Origin: Streptomyces violens
Lineage (GTDB): Bacteria; Actinomycetota; Actinomycetes; Streptomycetales; Streptomycetaceae
Length of the DNA stretch: 64,000 bases
NCBI RefSeq assembly: GCF_000717745.1
Contig: NZ_JOBH01000003.1
Coordinates: forward strand, 186,001 to 250,000
Direction: 5' to 3'
Shown here: piece after piece, positions 43,287-55,247 of the stretch
How positions within the stretch are numbered: the stretch's first letter is position 1
Layout of the letters: each line of letters begins with the position of its first letter
The notes under the pieces: model-generated
What the model saw: only the letters and a program-made list of their open reading frames with translations
Told to the model about the DNA's origin: nothing
Database searches by the model: none
Position numbers and translations under genes: made by a program

Positions 43287-44690
43287 ATGAGTGCACACTT
43301 TGACGTCGTCGTCCTCGGCGCGGGCCCCGGTGGCTACGTCGCCGCGATCCGCGCGGCCCAGCTCGGCCGCAGCGTGGCGATCATCGAGGAGAAGTACTGG
43401 GGCGGGGTCTGCCTGAACGTGGGCTGCATCCCGTCCAAGGCCCTGCTGCGCAACGCGGAGCTCGCACACCTCTTCACGCAGGAGGCCAAGACCTTCGGCA
43501 TCCAGGCGAGCGGTGAGGTGACGTTCGACTACGGCGCGGCCTTCACCCGCAGCCGCAAGGTCGCGGACGGGCGCGTCAAGGGCGTGCACTACCTCATGAA
43601 GAAGAACAAGATCACGCAGTACGAGGGCCGCGGCACCTTCACCGACCCGAACACCCTCCAGGTCGCGCTCTCCGACGGCGGCTCGGAGACGGTCACCTTC
43701 ACGAACTGCATCATCGCCGCGGGCGCCACCACCAAGCTGCTCCCGGGCACCTCCCTGAGCGAGCGGGTGGTGACGTACGAGGAGCAGATCCTCAGCGACG
43801 AGCTGCCCCGTTCCATCATCATCGCGGGCGCCGGCGCGATCGGCGTGGAGTTCGCATACGTCCTGCGCAACTACGGCGTGGACGTCACGATCGTGGAGTT
43901 CCTGGACCGGCTGGTGCCGCTGGAGGACGCCGAGGTCTCCGCCGAACTGGCCAAGCGGTACAAGCGACTGGGCATCAACCTGCTCACCTCCACCCGCGTC
44001 GAGGCCATCGACGACGACGCCAGTGGCAGCGTGAAGGTGCACGTCAGCACGGGCGGGCAGCGGCAGACGCTGGAGGCGGAGAAGGTCCTGCAGGCGATCG
44101 GCTTCCAGCCGCGCGTCGAGGGCTACGGCCTGGAGAACACCGGCGTACGGCTCACCGAGCGCGGCGCCATCGACGTCGACGGCCGCTGCCGTACGAGCGT
44201 CCCGCACATCTTCGCGATCGGCGATGTCACCGCGAAGCTGATGCTCGCGCACGCCGCCGAGTCCATGGGCATCGTCGCCGCCGAGACGATCGCGGACGCG
44301 GAGACCATGGAGCTGGATTACGTGATGATCCCGCGCGCGACGTACTGCCAGCCGCAGATCGCCAGCTTCGGGTGGACCGAGGCGCAGGCCCGTGAGCAGG
44401 GCTTCGACGTCCAGGTCGCGAAGTTCCTATTCACCGCGAACGGCAAGGCGCACGGCCTCGGCGACAGCGTCGGCTTCGTGAAGATCCTCAGCGACGGCAG
44501 GTACGGAGAACTCCTCGGTGCCCACCTCATCGGCCCCGAAGCCACCGAGCTGCTACCGGAGTTGACGCTGGCTCAGCAGTGGGACCTGACCGTCCACGAG
44601 GTGGCCCGCAACGTCCATGCCCACCCGACGCTGGGCGAGGCGGTGAAGGAGGCCGTGCACGGGCTCGCGGGACACATGATCAACATGTGA
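43287..44690 (+). CDS. Dihydrolipoyl dehydrogenase (E3-like flavoprotein)
   Basis: 467 residues from ATG 43287; longer frames upstream have no ribosome-binding site. FAD-binding [21 protein letters not shown], redox disulfide [16 protein letters not shown]-binding [18 protein letters not shown] site [21 protein letters not shown], and the His-Glu pair in [15 protein letters not shown] at the dimer interface. It is the E3 component of 2-oxoacid dehydrogenases or the actinobacterial peroxynitrite-type system; no E1/E2 genes are adjacent. A long leader with a terminator-like hairpin precedes it. Confidence 0.92.
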   Translation: MSAHFDVVVLGAGPGGYVAAIRAAQLGRSVAIIEEKYWGGVCLNVGCIPSKALLRNAELAHLFTQEAKTFGIQASGEVTFDYGAAFTRSRKVADGRVKGVHYLMKKNKITQYEGRGTFTDPNTLQVALSDGGSETVTFTNCIIAAGATTKLLPGTSLSERVVTYEEQILSDELPRSIIIAGAGAIGVEFAYVLRNYGVDVTIVEFLDRLVPLEDAEVSAELAKRYKRLGINLLTSTRVEAIDDDASGSVKVHVSTGGQRQTLEAEKVLQAIGFQPRVEGYGLENTGVRLTERGAIDVDGRCRTSVPHIFAIGDVTAKLMLAHAAESMGIVAAETIADAETMELDYVMIPRATYCQPQIASFGWTEAQAREQGFDVQVAKFLFTANGKAHGLGDSVGFVKILSDGRYGELLGAHLIGPEATELLPELTLAQQWDLTVHEVARNVHAHPTLGEAVKEAVHGLAGHMINM

Positions 44691-44787
44691 GAAGCCGGGT
44701 CATACCCCCTGGTCGCGGCACTCCGTGCCCCGTCGTGACCGAGCCGAAAACGAGCGGCGGCGCGACGGGGTCCGGCGACACTGAGGC

Positions 44788-44982
44788 ATGTCCAGTGTGT
44801 CCCGGGGCAGCCGCCCGCACCGGCTGCCCGACCATCCGCTCAGCGTCCGCCTCGGCCCGCTCGCGAGCACGCTGCGGGACGTGTTCGGCTGCCTCGGGGT
44901 CATCGTGGCCGCGGTGCTCGTCTCGCTGCTGTGTGTCCTGCTCTCCCAGACGTTCCCGCAACTGGCGGAGATCTCCCCTTGA
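44788..44982 (+). CDS. Putative small single-pass membrane protein
   Basis: 64 residues, with a basic N-terminus (RPHRLPDHPLSVRLG) and one membrane segment (VFGCLGVIVAAVLVSLLCVLL). The start has GAGG only two bases away, so translation is uncertain. It lies 97 bp after the dehydrogenase on the same strand. No family recognised. It may be a chance frame. Confidence 0.4.
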   Translation: MSSVSRGSRPHRLPDHPLSVRLGPLASTLRDVFGCLGVIVAAVLVSLLCVLLSQTFPQLAEISP

Positions 44983-45191
44983 GGGGGTGGCGGGCCCGTC
45001 CTTCGGTAGCGCGTGGCGCTCTACACCCGTAGATCTCCACACTTCTGACACCCCTTCACACCACAAGGGTCACACCGTGGTGATGCCGGAGTGGCAGCAT
45101 GCCTGCGGCCGACAGACCGTCGGCAGCCTCGGCCCGCACCCCCCACACTTCCGCGGGCCGGCCCACGCGCATGGGGGAGAGGACACCACTC

Positions 45192-46037
45192 GTGGACATA
45201 TCCCGTTCCAGCACCGCTCGGCGCAGAATCGTCACGGCACTCACCGGCACCGCGCTGCTCGGCCTGGCCGTCCAGGTACCGGCCACCGCGGCCCCCGAGC
45301 CCGCCCCTCCGCACCGCACCACCGCCACCGCGCAGCACACCACCGCGTACGACGACACGTACTACAAGGATGCGCTCGGCAAGACCGGCCCCGAGCTCAA
45401 GTCCGCGCTGCACACGATCATCAGCTCCGGCGTCAGCAAGCTCAGCTACAGCCAGGTCTGGGACGCCCTGAAGGCCACCGACCAGGACCCGAAGAACTCC
45501 GCGAACGTCATCCTGCTCTACACCGGCCGCTCGCAGAGCAAGGATGACAACGGCGGCGACCCCGACCAGTGGAACCGCGAGCACGTCTGGGCCAAGTCGC
45601 ACGGCGACTTCGGCACCTCGACGGGGCCCGGCACCGACATCCACCACCTCCGCCCGACCGATGTCTCGGTCAACAGCACCCGCGGCAACAAGGACTTCGA
45701 CAACGGCGGCAGCGAGGTCGGCGAGGCGCCCGGCAACTACACCGACGACGACTCCTACGAGCCCCGCGACGCGGTCAAGGGCGATGTGGCCCGCATGATC
45801 CTCTACATGGCCGTCCGCTACGACGGGGACGACGGCTTCGCCGACCTGGAGCCCAACGACAAGGTCGACAACGGCTCGGCGCCCGCCATCGGCCGACTCA
45901 GCGTCCTGAAGACCTGGAGCGAGCAGGACCCGCCGGACGACTTCGAGAAGAACCGCAACCAGGTCATCTTCGACAAGTACCAGCACAACCGGAACCCGTT
46001 CATCGACCACCCGGAGTGGGTCGACGCGATCTGGTAG
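45192..46037 (+). CDS. Secreted endonuclease I-family nuclease
   Basis: 281 residues from GTG 45192, with GGGGGAGAGGA nine bases upstream. A Sec signal peptide (RRRIVTALTGTALLGLAVQVPATAAP) is followed by the endonuclease I (EndA/NucM) His-Me finger core: WNREHVWAKSHGDFG, GTDIHHLRPTDVSVNSTRGNKDFD, and GDVARMILYMAVRY. A secreted DNase, plausibly used to obtain phosphate and nucleosides from extracellular DNA. Confidence 0.9.
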   Translation: MDISRSSTARRRIVTALTGTALLGLAVQVPATAAPEPAPPHRTTATAQHTTAYDDTYYKDALGKTGPELKSALHTIISSGVSKLSYSQVWDALKATDQDPKNSANVILLYTGRSQSKDDNGGDPDQWNREHVWAKSHGDFGTSTGPGTDIHHLRPTDVSVNSTRGNKDFDNGGSEVGEAPGNYTDDDSYEPRDAVKGDVARMILYMAVRYDGDDGFADLEPNDKVDNGSAPAIGRLSVLKTWSEQDPPDDFEKNRNQVIFDKYQHNRNPFIDHPEWVDAIW

Positions 46038-46052
46038 ACCGTCCGCACGGTC

Positions 46053-46071
46053 AGAGCCCGACACGGGCTCT
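46053..46071. terminator. Hairpin between endonuclease and WYL regulator
   Basis: Perfect 8-bp stem AGAGCCCG / CGGGCTCT with an ACA loop, touching the WYL stop codon; probably bidirectional. Confidence 0.65.
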
Positions 46072-47054
46072 CAGGGATGGTGGCCGCCTGCCGCGGCCAC
46101 CATCCGGCCGCCCAGCTTCCGCAGGTACGCGATCAGCTCGGGCGGCTCCTGGACCTCGAACTCCACGTCGAGCAGGGCCAGTCGGAAGGCGAGCCAGTCC
46201 AGCGCGTCGCCACCGGTCAGCAGGCGGCAGCGGTCGGCGGACAGCGGCTCCAGCACCCCGCCGCCCGGGGGCACGCGCCGCGCGGCGTCCTCGGCCGAGG
46301 TGTGCAGCACGACCACCGCGCGGTGCCGGGCGCGGTGGCCGGTGACCGACTCGGCGACGTAGGAGGCCGCGTCCTCGGTGGGCAGCGCGCGTTCGGCGGA
46401 CCGCGCCCCGGTGGCCAGCGGCTCGCGCACCCGGTCGGCGCGGAACGTCCGCCAGTCCGCGCGGTCCAGGTCGTACGCGACCAGGTACCAGCGCTGGTCG
46501 GCGCTCACCAGTCGGTACGGCTCGGTGTGCCGCCGTCCGGGGGCGCCGTCGCGCGCCGCGTACGTGAAGCGCAGCCGCTCCCGGCGGCGGCACGCGGCGG
46601 CCAGTACGCCCAGGACGGCGGGGTCCGTGGTGGGCGCGGTGCCGCCGGCGGTGAGCAGCCCGTAGAGCGGGTCGGTGGCCTCCTGGAGGGCGGCGACGCG
46701 GCGGCGCAGCCGGCCGGGCAGTACCTGCTCCAGCTTGGCCAGGGCGCGCACCGAGGTCTCCGCCACGCCGGTCACCGCGCCGCCCGCCGCCGCGTGCAGT
46801 CCGATGGCGATGGCCACCGCCTCGTCGTCCTCCAGAAGCAGCGGCGGCATGGCCGTACCGGCGGCGAGCCGGTAGCCCCCGACGGTGCCGATCGTGGCGT
46901 CAACCGGGTATCCCAGGTCGCGCAGCCGGCCGACGTCCCGGCGGACGGTCCGCTCGGACACGCCGAGCCGGCCGGCCAGCTCGGGACCGGTGTGCTCGCG
47001 CCCGGTCTGCAGCAGGGAGAGCAGTTTCAGCAGCCGGGCCGGGGTGTCGCTCAT
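46071..47054 (-). CDS. WYL-domain transcriptional regulator
   Basis: 327 residues from ATG 47054. N-terminal winged helix (RLLKLLSLLQTGREHTGPELAGRLGVSERTVRRDVGRLRDLGYPVDATIGTVGGYRL), then a WYL domain (RRERLRFTYAARDGAPGRRHTEPYRLV, WYLVAYDLDRADWRTFRADRV) and a C-terminal WCX extension. WYL regulators respond to nucleic acid or small ligands. It diverges from a UvrA-like gene with a perfect 11-5-11 inverted repeat between the two, so it probably controls that gene and itself. Its last ten codons contain a 13-bp perfect hairpin. Confidence 0.88.
   Translation of the reverse strand: MSDTPARLLKLLSLLQTGREHTGPELAGRLGVSERTVRRDVGRLRDLGYPVDATIGTVGGYRLAAGTAMPPLLLEDDEAVAIAIGLHAAAGGAVTGVAETSVRALAKLEQVLPGRLRRRVAALQEATDPLYGLLTAGGTAPTTDPAVLGVLAAACRRRERLRFTYAARDGAPGRRHTEPYRLVSADQRWYLVAYDLDRADWRTFRADRVREPLATGARSAERALPTEDAASYVAESVTGHRARHRAVVVLHTSAEDAARRVPPGGGVLEPLSADRCRLLTGGDALDWLAFRLALLDVEFEVQEPPELIAYLRKLGGRMVAAAGGHHP
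46075..46105 (-). repeat. Perfect 13-bp hairpin inside the 3' end of the WYL gene
   Basis: GGATGGTGGCCGC and its complement at 46093-46105 flank a 5-nt loop, within the last codons of the regulator. Could be part of its transcription terminator. Confidence 0.6.
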
Positions 47055-47082
47055 GCGCGCTCACGCCCTCCAGGGTGGCAGC

Positions 47083-47109
47083 GAAGCAGGACACGAACTG
47101 TCCTGCTTC
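47083..47109. promoter_or_regulatory. Candidate WYL operator
   Basis: GAAGCAGGACA-CGAAC-TGTCCTGCTTC, a perfect 11-bp inverted repeat with a 5-bp spacer in the 73-bp gap between the divergent WYL and UvrA-like genes, 19 bp before the latter's ATG. Confidence 0.65.
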
Positions 47110-47127
47110 CTTTCTACCGTGCGAGGC

Positions 47128-49380
47128 ATGGCGACAGACAGCATCCGCATCACCGGGGCCCGCGAGCACAACCTGAAGGACGTGACGCTGGAGACCCCCC
47201 GCGGCCGGCTCACCGTCTTCACCGGGGTCTCCGGCTCCGGCAAGTCCTCGGTGGTCTTCGGCACGATCGCCGTGGAGTCGCAGCGGCAGCTCGGCGAGAC
47301 CTTCGGCTGGTACGTGCGCAACCGCCTGCCGAAACACGAGCGCCCGAAGGCGGACACCATCGAGCGGCTCTCCCCGGCGGTCGTGGTGGACCAGCGTCCG
47401 GTCGGCGGCAACGCCCGCTCCACGGTCGGCACGATGACCGACATCCACCCGATGCTGCGGGTGCTGTACTCGCGGTGCGGCACGCCGAGCGCGGGGGAGG
47501 CATCCGCGTACTCGTTCAACGATCCGGCGGGGATGTGCCCGGAGTGCGACGGGCTCGGCAAGGTGGTGCGCCTCGACCTCGAACGGGCCCTGGATCGCAC
47601 GAAGTCGTTGAACGAGGGGGCGATCCGGCTGCCGATGGTCGGTGTGGGCAGCGCCTGGTGGCAGATGTTCGCCGAGACGGGCCTGTTCGACCCGGACAAG
47701 CCGCTGGCCGAGTACACCGAAGCGGAGCGCGAGCTGCTGCTGTACGACGACACCGGGCGCAAGGTGCGGCGGGCCCGCGCCCGTAACGACAATTCGTACG
47801 AGGGGCTGGTCGTCGGCTTCCAGCGGCAGTACGTCAATCGCGATGTCTCGGGGCTGAGCGAGCGGCTGCGGGACGCCGTGCGCCGCTTCGTGCGCGAGGA
47901 CGTGTGCCCCGAGTGCGGGGGCGCGCGGCTGGCCGCGGCCGCCCGCAAGACCCAGGTGGCGGGGCTGACCCTCGCCGAGATGACGGCCCTGGAGGCGGAC
48001 GAGCTGATCGCCGTACTGAAGGGCATCGACGACCCGGTGGGCGGGCCGGTCGCCGCGCGCGCCGTGGCCTCCCTGGAGCGCGTCGTCGGCATCGGCCTCG
48101 GCTACCTGAGCCTGGACCGGGAGACCGCCACCCTCTCCGGCGGCGAGGGCCAGCGCCTGAAGACCGTGCGCCACCTCGGCTCCAGCCTGACCGGCATGAC
48201 GTACATCTTCGACGAGCCGAGCATCGGGCTGCACCCGAGGGACGTCGCGCGGCTCAACACCCTCCTGCTGCGGCTGCGGGACGACGGCAACACGGTCCTG
48301 GTGGTCGAGCACGACCCGGACGTCGTCGCCGTCGCCGACCACGTCGTCGACATGGGCCCCGGAGCGGGCACGCACGGCGGCCGGGTGGTGTACGAGGGCA
48401 CGGTCGAGGGGCTCCGGAAGGCGGACACCCCGACCGGCCGCGCGCTGCGCCGTACGGCCCGCTTCAAGGCCGCGGTCCGGGAGCCCGCAGGACTGCTGCC
48501 CCTGGAGGGCGTGACGCTGCACAACCTGAAGAACGTCTCGGTCGCCGTGCCCACGGGGGTGCTGACGGCCGTCACAGGGGTGGCGGGCTCGGGCAAGAGC
48601 ACGCTGGCCACCGAGGCGCTCCCGACGCGGTACCCGGAGGCGATCGTGGTCGGCCAGGGCGCCATCGGGGCCTCGTCGCGCTCCACCCCGGCCACGTACC
48701 TGGGCCTCATGGACCCGCTGCGCAGGCTCTTCGCCCGTACGCACGGCGTCGCGCCCGGCCTGTTCAGCTTCAACTCCTCGGGCGCGTGCGGGACCTGCGG
48801 CGGCCGCGGCGAGATCCGTACCGACCTGGCGTTCATGGACCCGGTCACCCGGACCTGCGAGACGTGCCGCGGGCGCCGCTTCCACGAGGACGTACTGGCG
48901 CTGACCGTGCGGGGCAGGTCGGTCGCCGACGTGCTGGACATGACGGCCGAGCAGGCCCGGGATTTTCTGGCCGGGGAGCCGGCGATGCGTGCCCCGCTGG
49001 CCGCCATGAACGACGTGGGCCTCGGGTATCTGCCGCTCGGCCGGGCGGTGTCCTCGCTCTCGGGCGGCGAGCGGCAGCGCCTCAAGCTCGCCACGCACCT
49101 GGACCGCACCGGCGGTCTGTACGTCCTGGACGAGCCGACGACCGGGCTGCACATGGCCGATGTGGACGGGCTGCTGGCGCTGCTGGACCGGCTGGTCGAC
49201 GCGGGGAACACCGTGCTGGTCATCGAGCACAACATGGACGTCGTCCGGCACGCGGACTGGGTGATCGACCTCGGCCCGGAGGGCGGCAGGCGTGGCGGCG
49301 AGGTCCTGTTCAGCGGCGTGCCGCGGGGTCTCCTGGGCCGTCCGGACTCGCCCACGGGGCAGCGTCTGCGGCGCGGGTGA
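47128..49380 (+). CDS. Short UvrA-like ABC ATPase (DrrC/UvrA2 type)
   Basis: 750 residues from ATG 47128, compared with about 950-1000 for repair UvrA. Two ABC cassettes: Walker A GVSGSGKSS and GVAGSGKST, signatures TLSGGEGQR and SLSGGERQR, Walker B IFDEPSIGLHP and VLDEPTTGLHM. Zinc-binding cysteines are present (CPECDGLG, CPECGGAR, CGTCGGRG, CETCRGRR). The shorter length suggests loss of the UvrB-binding region, as in UvrA2 and the daunorubicin-resistance protein DrrC. It may protect DNA from intercalators or adducts. Control by the adjacent WYL protein is likely. Confidence 0.87.
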   Translation: MATDSIRITGAREHNLKDVTLETPRGRLTVFTGVSGSGKSSVVFGTIAVESQRQLGETFGWYVRNRLPKHERPKADTIERLSPAVVVDQRPVGGNARSTVGTMTDIHPMLRVLYSRCGTPSAGEASAYSFNDPAGMCPECDGLGKVVRLDLERALDRTKSLNEGAIRLPMVGVGSAWWQMFAETGLFDPDKPLAEYTEAERELLLYDDTGRKVRRARARNDNSYEGLVVGFQRQYVNRDVSGLSERLRDAVRRFVREDVCPECGGARLAAAARKTQVAGLTLAEMTALEADELIAVLKGIDDPVGGPVAARAVASLERVVGIGLGYLSLDRETATLSGGEGQRLKTVRHLGSSLTGMTYIFDEPSIGLHPRDVARLNTLLLRLRDDGNTVLVVEHDPDVVAVADHVVDMGPGAGTHGGRVVYEGTVEGLRKADTPTGRALRRTARFKAAVREPAGLLPLEGVTLHNLKNVSVAVPTGVLTAVTGVAGSGKSTLATEALPTRYPEAIVVGQGAIGASSRSTPATYLGLMDPLRRLFARTHGVAPGLFSFNSSGACGTCGGRGEIRTDLAFMDPVTRTCETCRGRRFHEDVLALTVRGRSVADVLDMTAEQARDFLAGEPAMRAPLAAMNDVGLGYLPLGRAVSSLSGGERQRLKLATHLDRTGGLYVLDEPTTGLHMADVDGLLALLDRLVDAGNTVLVIEHNMDVVRHADWVIDLGPEGGRRGGEVLFSGVPRGLLGRPDSPTGQRLRRG

Positions 49381-49650
49381 CCGTGACGCGGTGATCGCTG
49401 TACGGATAACGGGCGGTCAAATTCTCGTTGCTGATCTGTCGGAAACGGTCAGGAAGTGGCACGCTCTCACCGGCCCAACTGCTGCTTCACAACAGGAGGG
49501 TCTGGTTCCGCGTGTATGCGCGCGGTCCGTGCTCCGCCTCGTACCACCCGCACCACTCCGTACGACTCGTATGAGCGGGCGGCCGCGACCCATGGCCGTC
49601 CACCCCCCTCGACGGGCCGCCACCCCGCGGCCCCGTACCAAGGAGACCGA

Positions 49651-51261
49651 GTGAGAGGCTCTGCCCCCAGACGTAAGTCCGCCCTCCGCGCCGCTGCCCT
49701 GGTCGCTTCGGCGGCCACGGTCGTGCTCGGCCTGCAGAGCGCCCCGGCCGGCGCTCAGAGCGACCGGGAGACCGGCGCCGTCGCCCTGTCGCCGGGCCAG
49801 CGTGCCGCGGCCGTACAGGACGCCCAGTCCGGCGCCGCCGGCACCGCCCGCGCCATCGGCCTCGGCGGCAAGGAGAAGCTGGTCGCCCGGGACGTCATCA
49901 AGGACGCCGACGGCACGGTGCACACCCGCTACGAGCGGACCTACGACGGCCTGCCGGTCCTCGGCGGCGACCTCGTCGTGCACGAGAAGAAGAACGGCGA
50001 CCGCAAGGTCACCAAGGCCGTGAAGGCACGAATAGCCGTGCCGACCACCACGGCCGAACTGCCCGCGGCCAGCGCCGAGAAGAGCGCGCTGAAGACCTCG
50101 GCGGCAGAGAAGAACACGAAGACCGACGCACCGCAGGCACCGCGCAAGGTGATCTGGGCGGCCACCGGCAAGCCCGTCCTCGCCTACGAGACCGTCGTCA
50201 AGGGCGTCCAGAAGGACGGCACCCCCAGCGAACTGCACGTCGTCACCGACGCGGCCACCGGCAAGCAGCTCTTCGCCGACGAGCGCATCGAGACCGGCAC
50301 CGGCACCGGTGACTACAACGGCACGGTCACCCTCGGTACCACGTCCACCGGCTCCGGCTACGACCTCAAGGACGGCGCCCGCGGCGGCCACCGCACCTAC
50401 GACCTGAACCAGGGCACCTCCGGCACCGGCACCCTCTTCCACGACGCCGACGACGTCTGGGGCGGCGGCCGCCAGTCCGCCGCCGTCGACGCCCACTACG
50501 GCGCCGCCACCACCTGGGACTTCTACAAGAACGTGCTGGGCCGCAGCGGCATCAAGGGCGACGGCGTGGGCGCGTACAGCCGGGTCCACTACGGCAACGC
50601 GTACGTCAACGCCTTCTGGTCCGACAGCTGCTTCTGCATGACCTACGGGGACGGCGAGGGCAACGCCAACCCGCTCACCTCCCTGGACGTGGCGGCACAC
50701 GAAATGAGCCACGGCGTCACCTCCAACACCGCGAACCTGCGCTACAGCGGCGAGTCCGGCGGCCTGAACGAGGCCACCTCCGACATCTTCGGCACCTCCG
50801 TCGAGTGGTACGCCAACAACACCAAGGACCCGGGCGACTACCTCATCGGCGAGAAGATCGACATCAACGGTGACGGCACCCCGCTGCGCTACATGGACAA
50901 GCCCAGCAAGGACGGCGCCTCGCGCGACTACTGGTCCAAGGACCTGGGCCGGATCGACGTCCACTACTCCTCGGGCCCGGCCAACCACTGGTACTACCTG
51001 CTCTCCGAGGGCAGCGGCGCCAAGACCATCAACGGCGTGAACTACAACAGCCCGACCTACGACGGCAAGGCCGTCAGCGGCATCGGCCGCGCCAAGGTCG
51101 AGAAGATCTGGTACCGGGCGCTCACCACGTACATGACGTCCACGACCAACTACGCGGCCGCCCGCACCGCCACCCTCTCGGCGACGAGCGACCTCTACGG
51201 TGCCTCGAGCGCCGAGTACCAGGCCGTGAACGCCGCCTGGGCCGCGATCAACGTGCGCTGA
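49651..51261 (+). CDS. Secreted M4-family (thermolysin-like) metalloprotease
   Basis: 536 residues from GTG 49651 with AAGGAG upstream. A signal peptide (KSALRAAALVASAATVVLGLQSAPAGAQ), then a propeptide with FTP and PepSY regions (ERTYDGLPVLGGDLVVH, VLAYETVVKG). The catalytic domain has VAAHEMSHGVTS (zinc HExxH), GGLNEATSDIFG (third zinc ligand Glu) and DVHYSSGPANHWYYLLSEG (active-site His). It should be an active extracellular protease after autoprocessing. It lacks the C-terminal P/beta domains often seen in Streptomyces homologues. The 270-bp upstream region holds no hairpin or repeat I could define. Confidence 0.93.
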   Translation: MRGSAPRRKSALRAAALVASAATVVLGLQSAPAGAQSDRETGAVALSPGQRAAAVQDAQSGAAGTARAIGLGGKEKLVARDVIKDADGTVHTRYERTYDGLPVLGGDLVVHEKKNGDRKVTKAVKARIAVPTTTAELPAASAEKSALKTSAAEKNTKTDAPQAPRKVIWAATGKPVLAYETVVKGVQKDGTPSELHVVTDAATGKQLFADERIETGTGTGDYNGTVTLGTTSTGSGYDLKDGARGGHRTYDLNQGTSGTGTLFHDADDVWGGGRQSAAVDAHYGAATTWDFYKNVLGRSGIKGDGVGAYSRVHYGNAYVNAFWSDSCFCMTYGDGEGNANPLTSLDVAAHEMSHGVTSNTANLRYSGESGGLNEATSDIFGTSVEWYANNTKDPGDYLIGEKIDINGDGTPLRYMDKPSKDGASRDYWSKDLGRIDVHYSSGPANHWYYLLSEGSGAKTINGVNYNSPTYDGKAVSGIGRAKVEKIWYRALTTYMTSTTNYAAARTATLSATSDLYGASSAEYQAVNAAWAAINVR

Positions 51262-51289
51262 ACCGGAACCCGGTACGGCCGCATTTCGA

Positions 51290-51305
51290 TCACTCGTCCG
51301 AGTGA
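51290..51305. terminator. Hairpin after the M4 protease gene
   Basis: Perfect 7-bp stem TCACTCG / CGAGTGA with 2 bases between, 29 bp after the stop and about 130 bp before geosmin synthase. A second, weaker ACCGG-AAC-CCGGT hairpin (51262-51274) adjoins. Confidence 0.4.
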
Positions 51306-51345
51306 CTCCTCCGGTATCCCGCTTTTCGGTCCGCCGGCTGGGTAG

Positions 51346-53737
<2,392 letters not shown>

Positions 53738-53744
<7 letters not shown>

Positions 53745-53770
53745 CGCCGGCACCACGCCGGCGGGCCGTC
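53738..53770. terminator. Terminator of geoA and the convergent small gene
   Basis: Perfect 13-bp stem GACGGCCCGCCGG / CCGGCGGGCCGTC with a 7-nt loop. Confidence 0.8.
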
Positions 53771-53777
53771 GTGGCTC

Positions 53778-53975
53778 TCAGGGCAGGATCTTCTCCACTG
53801 CCGCCTGCCCCTCGGCGGCCAGTTTGCGGCGTGCCCACTCCAGATTCTTGGGCGTCAGGTCACGCCCGGTGGCCATCACCAGGTCCTCGGGGGTGGCGTC
53901 GGCCGACGGACCGCTGTGCAGGCTGCGGTCCGGAGTGGTGAGATCCTCGGGCTCGGGCCGCGATTGCTTGTCCAT
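53778..53975 (-). CDS. Small acidic protein of unknown function
   Basis: 65 residues from ATG 53975 with GAGGAGG upstream, good evidence that it is translated; frames extending further upstream lack a site. It ends in LTPKNLEWARRKLAAEGQAAVEKILP, an amphipathic helix, and starts with a disordered Pro/Glu-rich segment. No domain recognised. It is convergent with geoA and followed by the shared terminator. Possibly a small Streptomyces-wide family. Confidence 0.65.
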   Translation of the reverse strand: MDKQSRPEPEDLTTPDRSLHSGPSADATPEDLVMATGRDLTPKNLEWARRKLAAEGQAAVEKILP

Positions 53976-54171
53976 GCCGCCTCCTCGCGCCTCACGGTGT
54001 TTCTCCATCTTTGCCGCAGTTGGGCAGGTGTGCACTCCGAGGCGGATATTGTGACGCTGCGCGCCCATTGCTCACCGTGCGTAACGGTGGAAGGGGGAGG
54101 GAGGTGGCGGGGCGGCGCACTCGTTCCGACGGGACGGTGGCGCCGGTATTGCCCGCCCGTGGTGGCGCCGG

Positions 54172-55146
54172 TCAGCCGCGCAGCAGACGGTCGTGGCGCG
54201 CCAGCAGGAAGTGCCTGAACTCCACGACGGGAGAGGGCGCTTGGCGGCCCTTCATCCAGATGAGGGCGATGTCGCGGACTACGCCCGGGCCGTCCGCCTC
54301 CAGCTCGACGACGCCGGGCCGCGGCACCGCAGGGGCGGGCAGCAGCGCCACGCCAAGGCCCGCCGCGACCAGCCCGCGCAGGGTCTCCACCTCCTCGCCC
54401 TCGAAGGCGATCCGCGGGGTGAACCCGGCCTGGACGCACAGCCGGTCGGTGATCTGCCGCAGGCCGTACCCGGAGGGAAGCGATACGAAGGCGTCGTCGC
54501 GGACCTCCGCGAGCCGGGCCCGCTTGCGGCCTGCCAGCGGGTGCCCGGCGGGCACGACGATGCGCAGCCGCTGCCGGTGGACCCGGCGGGCGGTCACATC
54601 GCTCTCCTCGGGCGGCGGCGAGATGAGGGTGAGGTCCAGCTCGCCGGTGCGCAGCCGGGACAGCAGCGCCGCGCCGTAGTCCTGCATCAGCTGGAAGCGG
54701 ATCCGCGGGTATTCCTCGCTGAACTCGCGCAGCAGGTCGGGGACGGTGGACGGGCCGAGGGTGTGCGGGAAGCCGAAGGCGATCCGGCCGCTGTGCGGAT
54801 CGGCGTCCTCCCGTACGGCCCGGCCGCCGCGCTCCGCGTGCACCAGGGAGCGCTCGGCGTGCGCGAGGAGCGTACGCCCCGACGAGGTGAGCCGGACGCG
54901 CCGGCCGTGCCGGGTCAGCAGCTGTACGCCTAGATCCGCCTCCAGGCGGGCGATGGTGCGGCTCAACGTCGGCTGCGGAATGCCGAGTTCGGCGGCGGCG
55001 CGAGTGACGTGCTGGGTGCGGGCCACGGCGGCGAACTGGGCCAGCCGCGGGGAGAGCAGCAGGGCGGCCGATTCGCCGGTCAGCTCGACCAGGGGGACGG
55101 CTGCCTCGTCGTCCGTGTCCCCCGCCGGATCCGGACCTTCGGACAC
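54172..55146 (-). CDS. LysR-family regulator (divergent from an MFS gene)
   Basis: 324 residues from GTG 55146, chosen because GGAGGTGA lies at an ideal distance; an upstream ATG (55188) has no site. Helix-turn-helix LAQFAAVARTQHVTRAAAELGIPQPTLSRTIARLEADLGVQLLTRHGRRVRLTSSG, then an LTTR effector domain. It diverges from an MFS transporter with a TGATGC-N6-GCATCA palindrome and a T-N11-A-type context in the gap, as LysR activators usually do. It probably controls the transporter and perhaps the tautomerase/flavoprotein genes behind it. Confidence 0.88.
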   Translation of the reverse strand: MSEGPDPAGDTDDEAAVPLVELTGESAALLLSPRLAQFAAVARTQHVTRAAAELGIPQPTLSRTIARLEADLGVQLLTRHGRRVRLTSSGRTLLAHAERSLVHAERGGRAVREDADPHSGRIAFGFPHTLGPSTVPDLLREFSEEYPRIRFQLMQDYGAALLSRLRTGELDLTLISPPPEESDVTARRVHRQRLRIVVPAGHPLAGRKRARLAEVRDDAFVSLPSGYGLRQITDRLCVQAGFTPRIAFEGEEVETLRGLVAAGLGVALLPAPAVPRPGVVELEADGPGVVRDIALIWMKGRQAPSPVVEFRHFLLARHDRLLRG

Positions 55147-55172
55147 CCCGTCACCTCCGCTGCCACCTTCGC

Positions 55173-55190
55173 TGATGCGTTTCTGCATCA
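55173..55190. promoter_or_regulatory. Candidate LysR box
   Basis: TGATGC-GTTTCT-GCATCA, a perfect inverted repeat 27-44 bp upstream of the LysR GTG. A possible promoter for the MFS gene (TTGGAC 55210-55215, 17-bp spacer, TCTAGC) begins 20 bp further on. Confidence 0.5.
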
Positions 55191-55247
55191 GTATCGCTGT
55201 TTTTGACCATTGGACGCATAGGTCGCGTGCTTTCTAGCTTCACCGGC

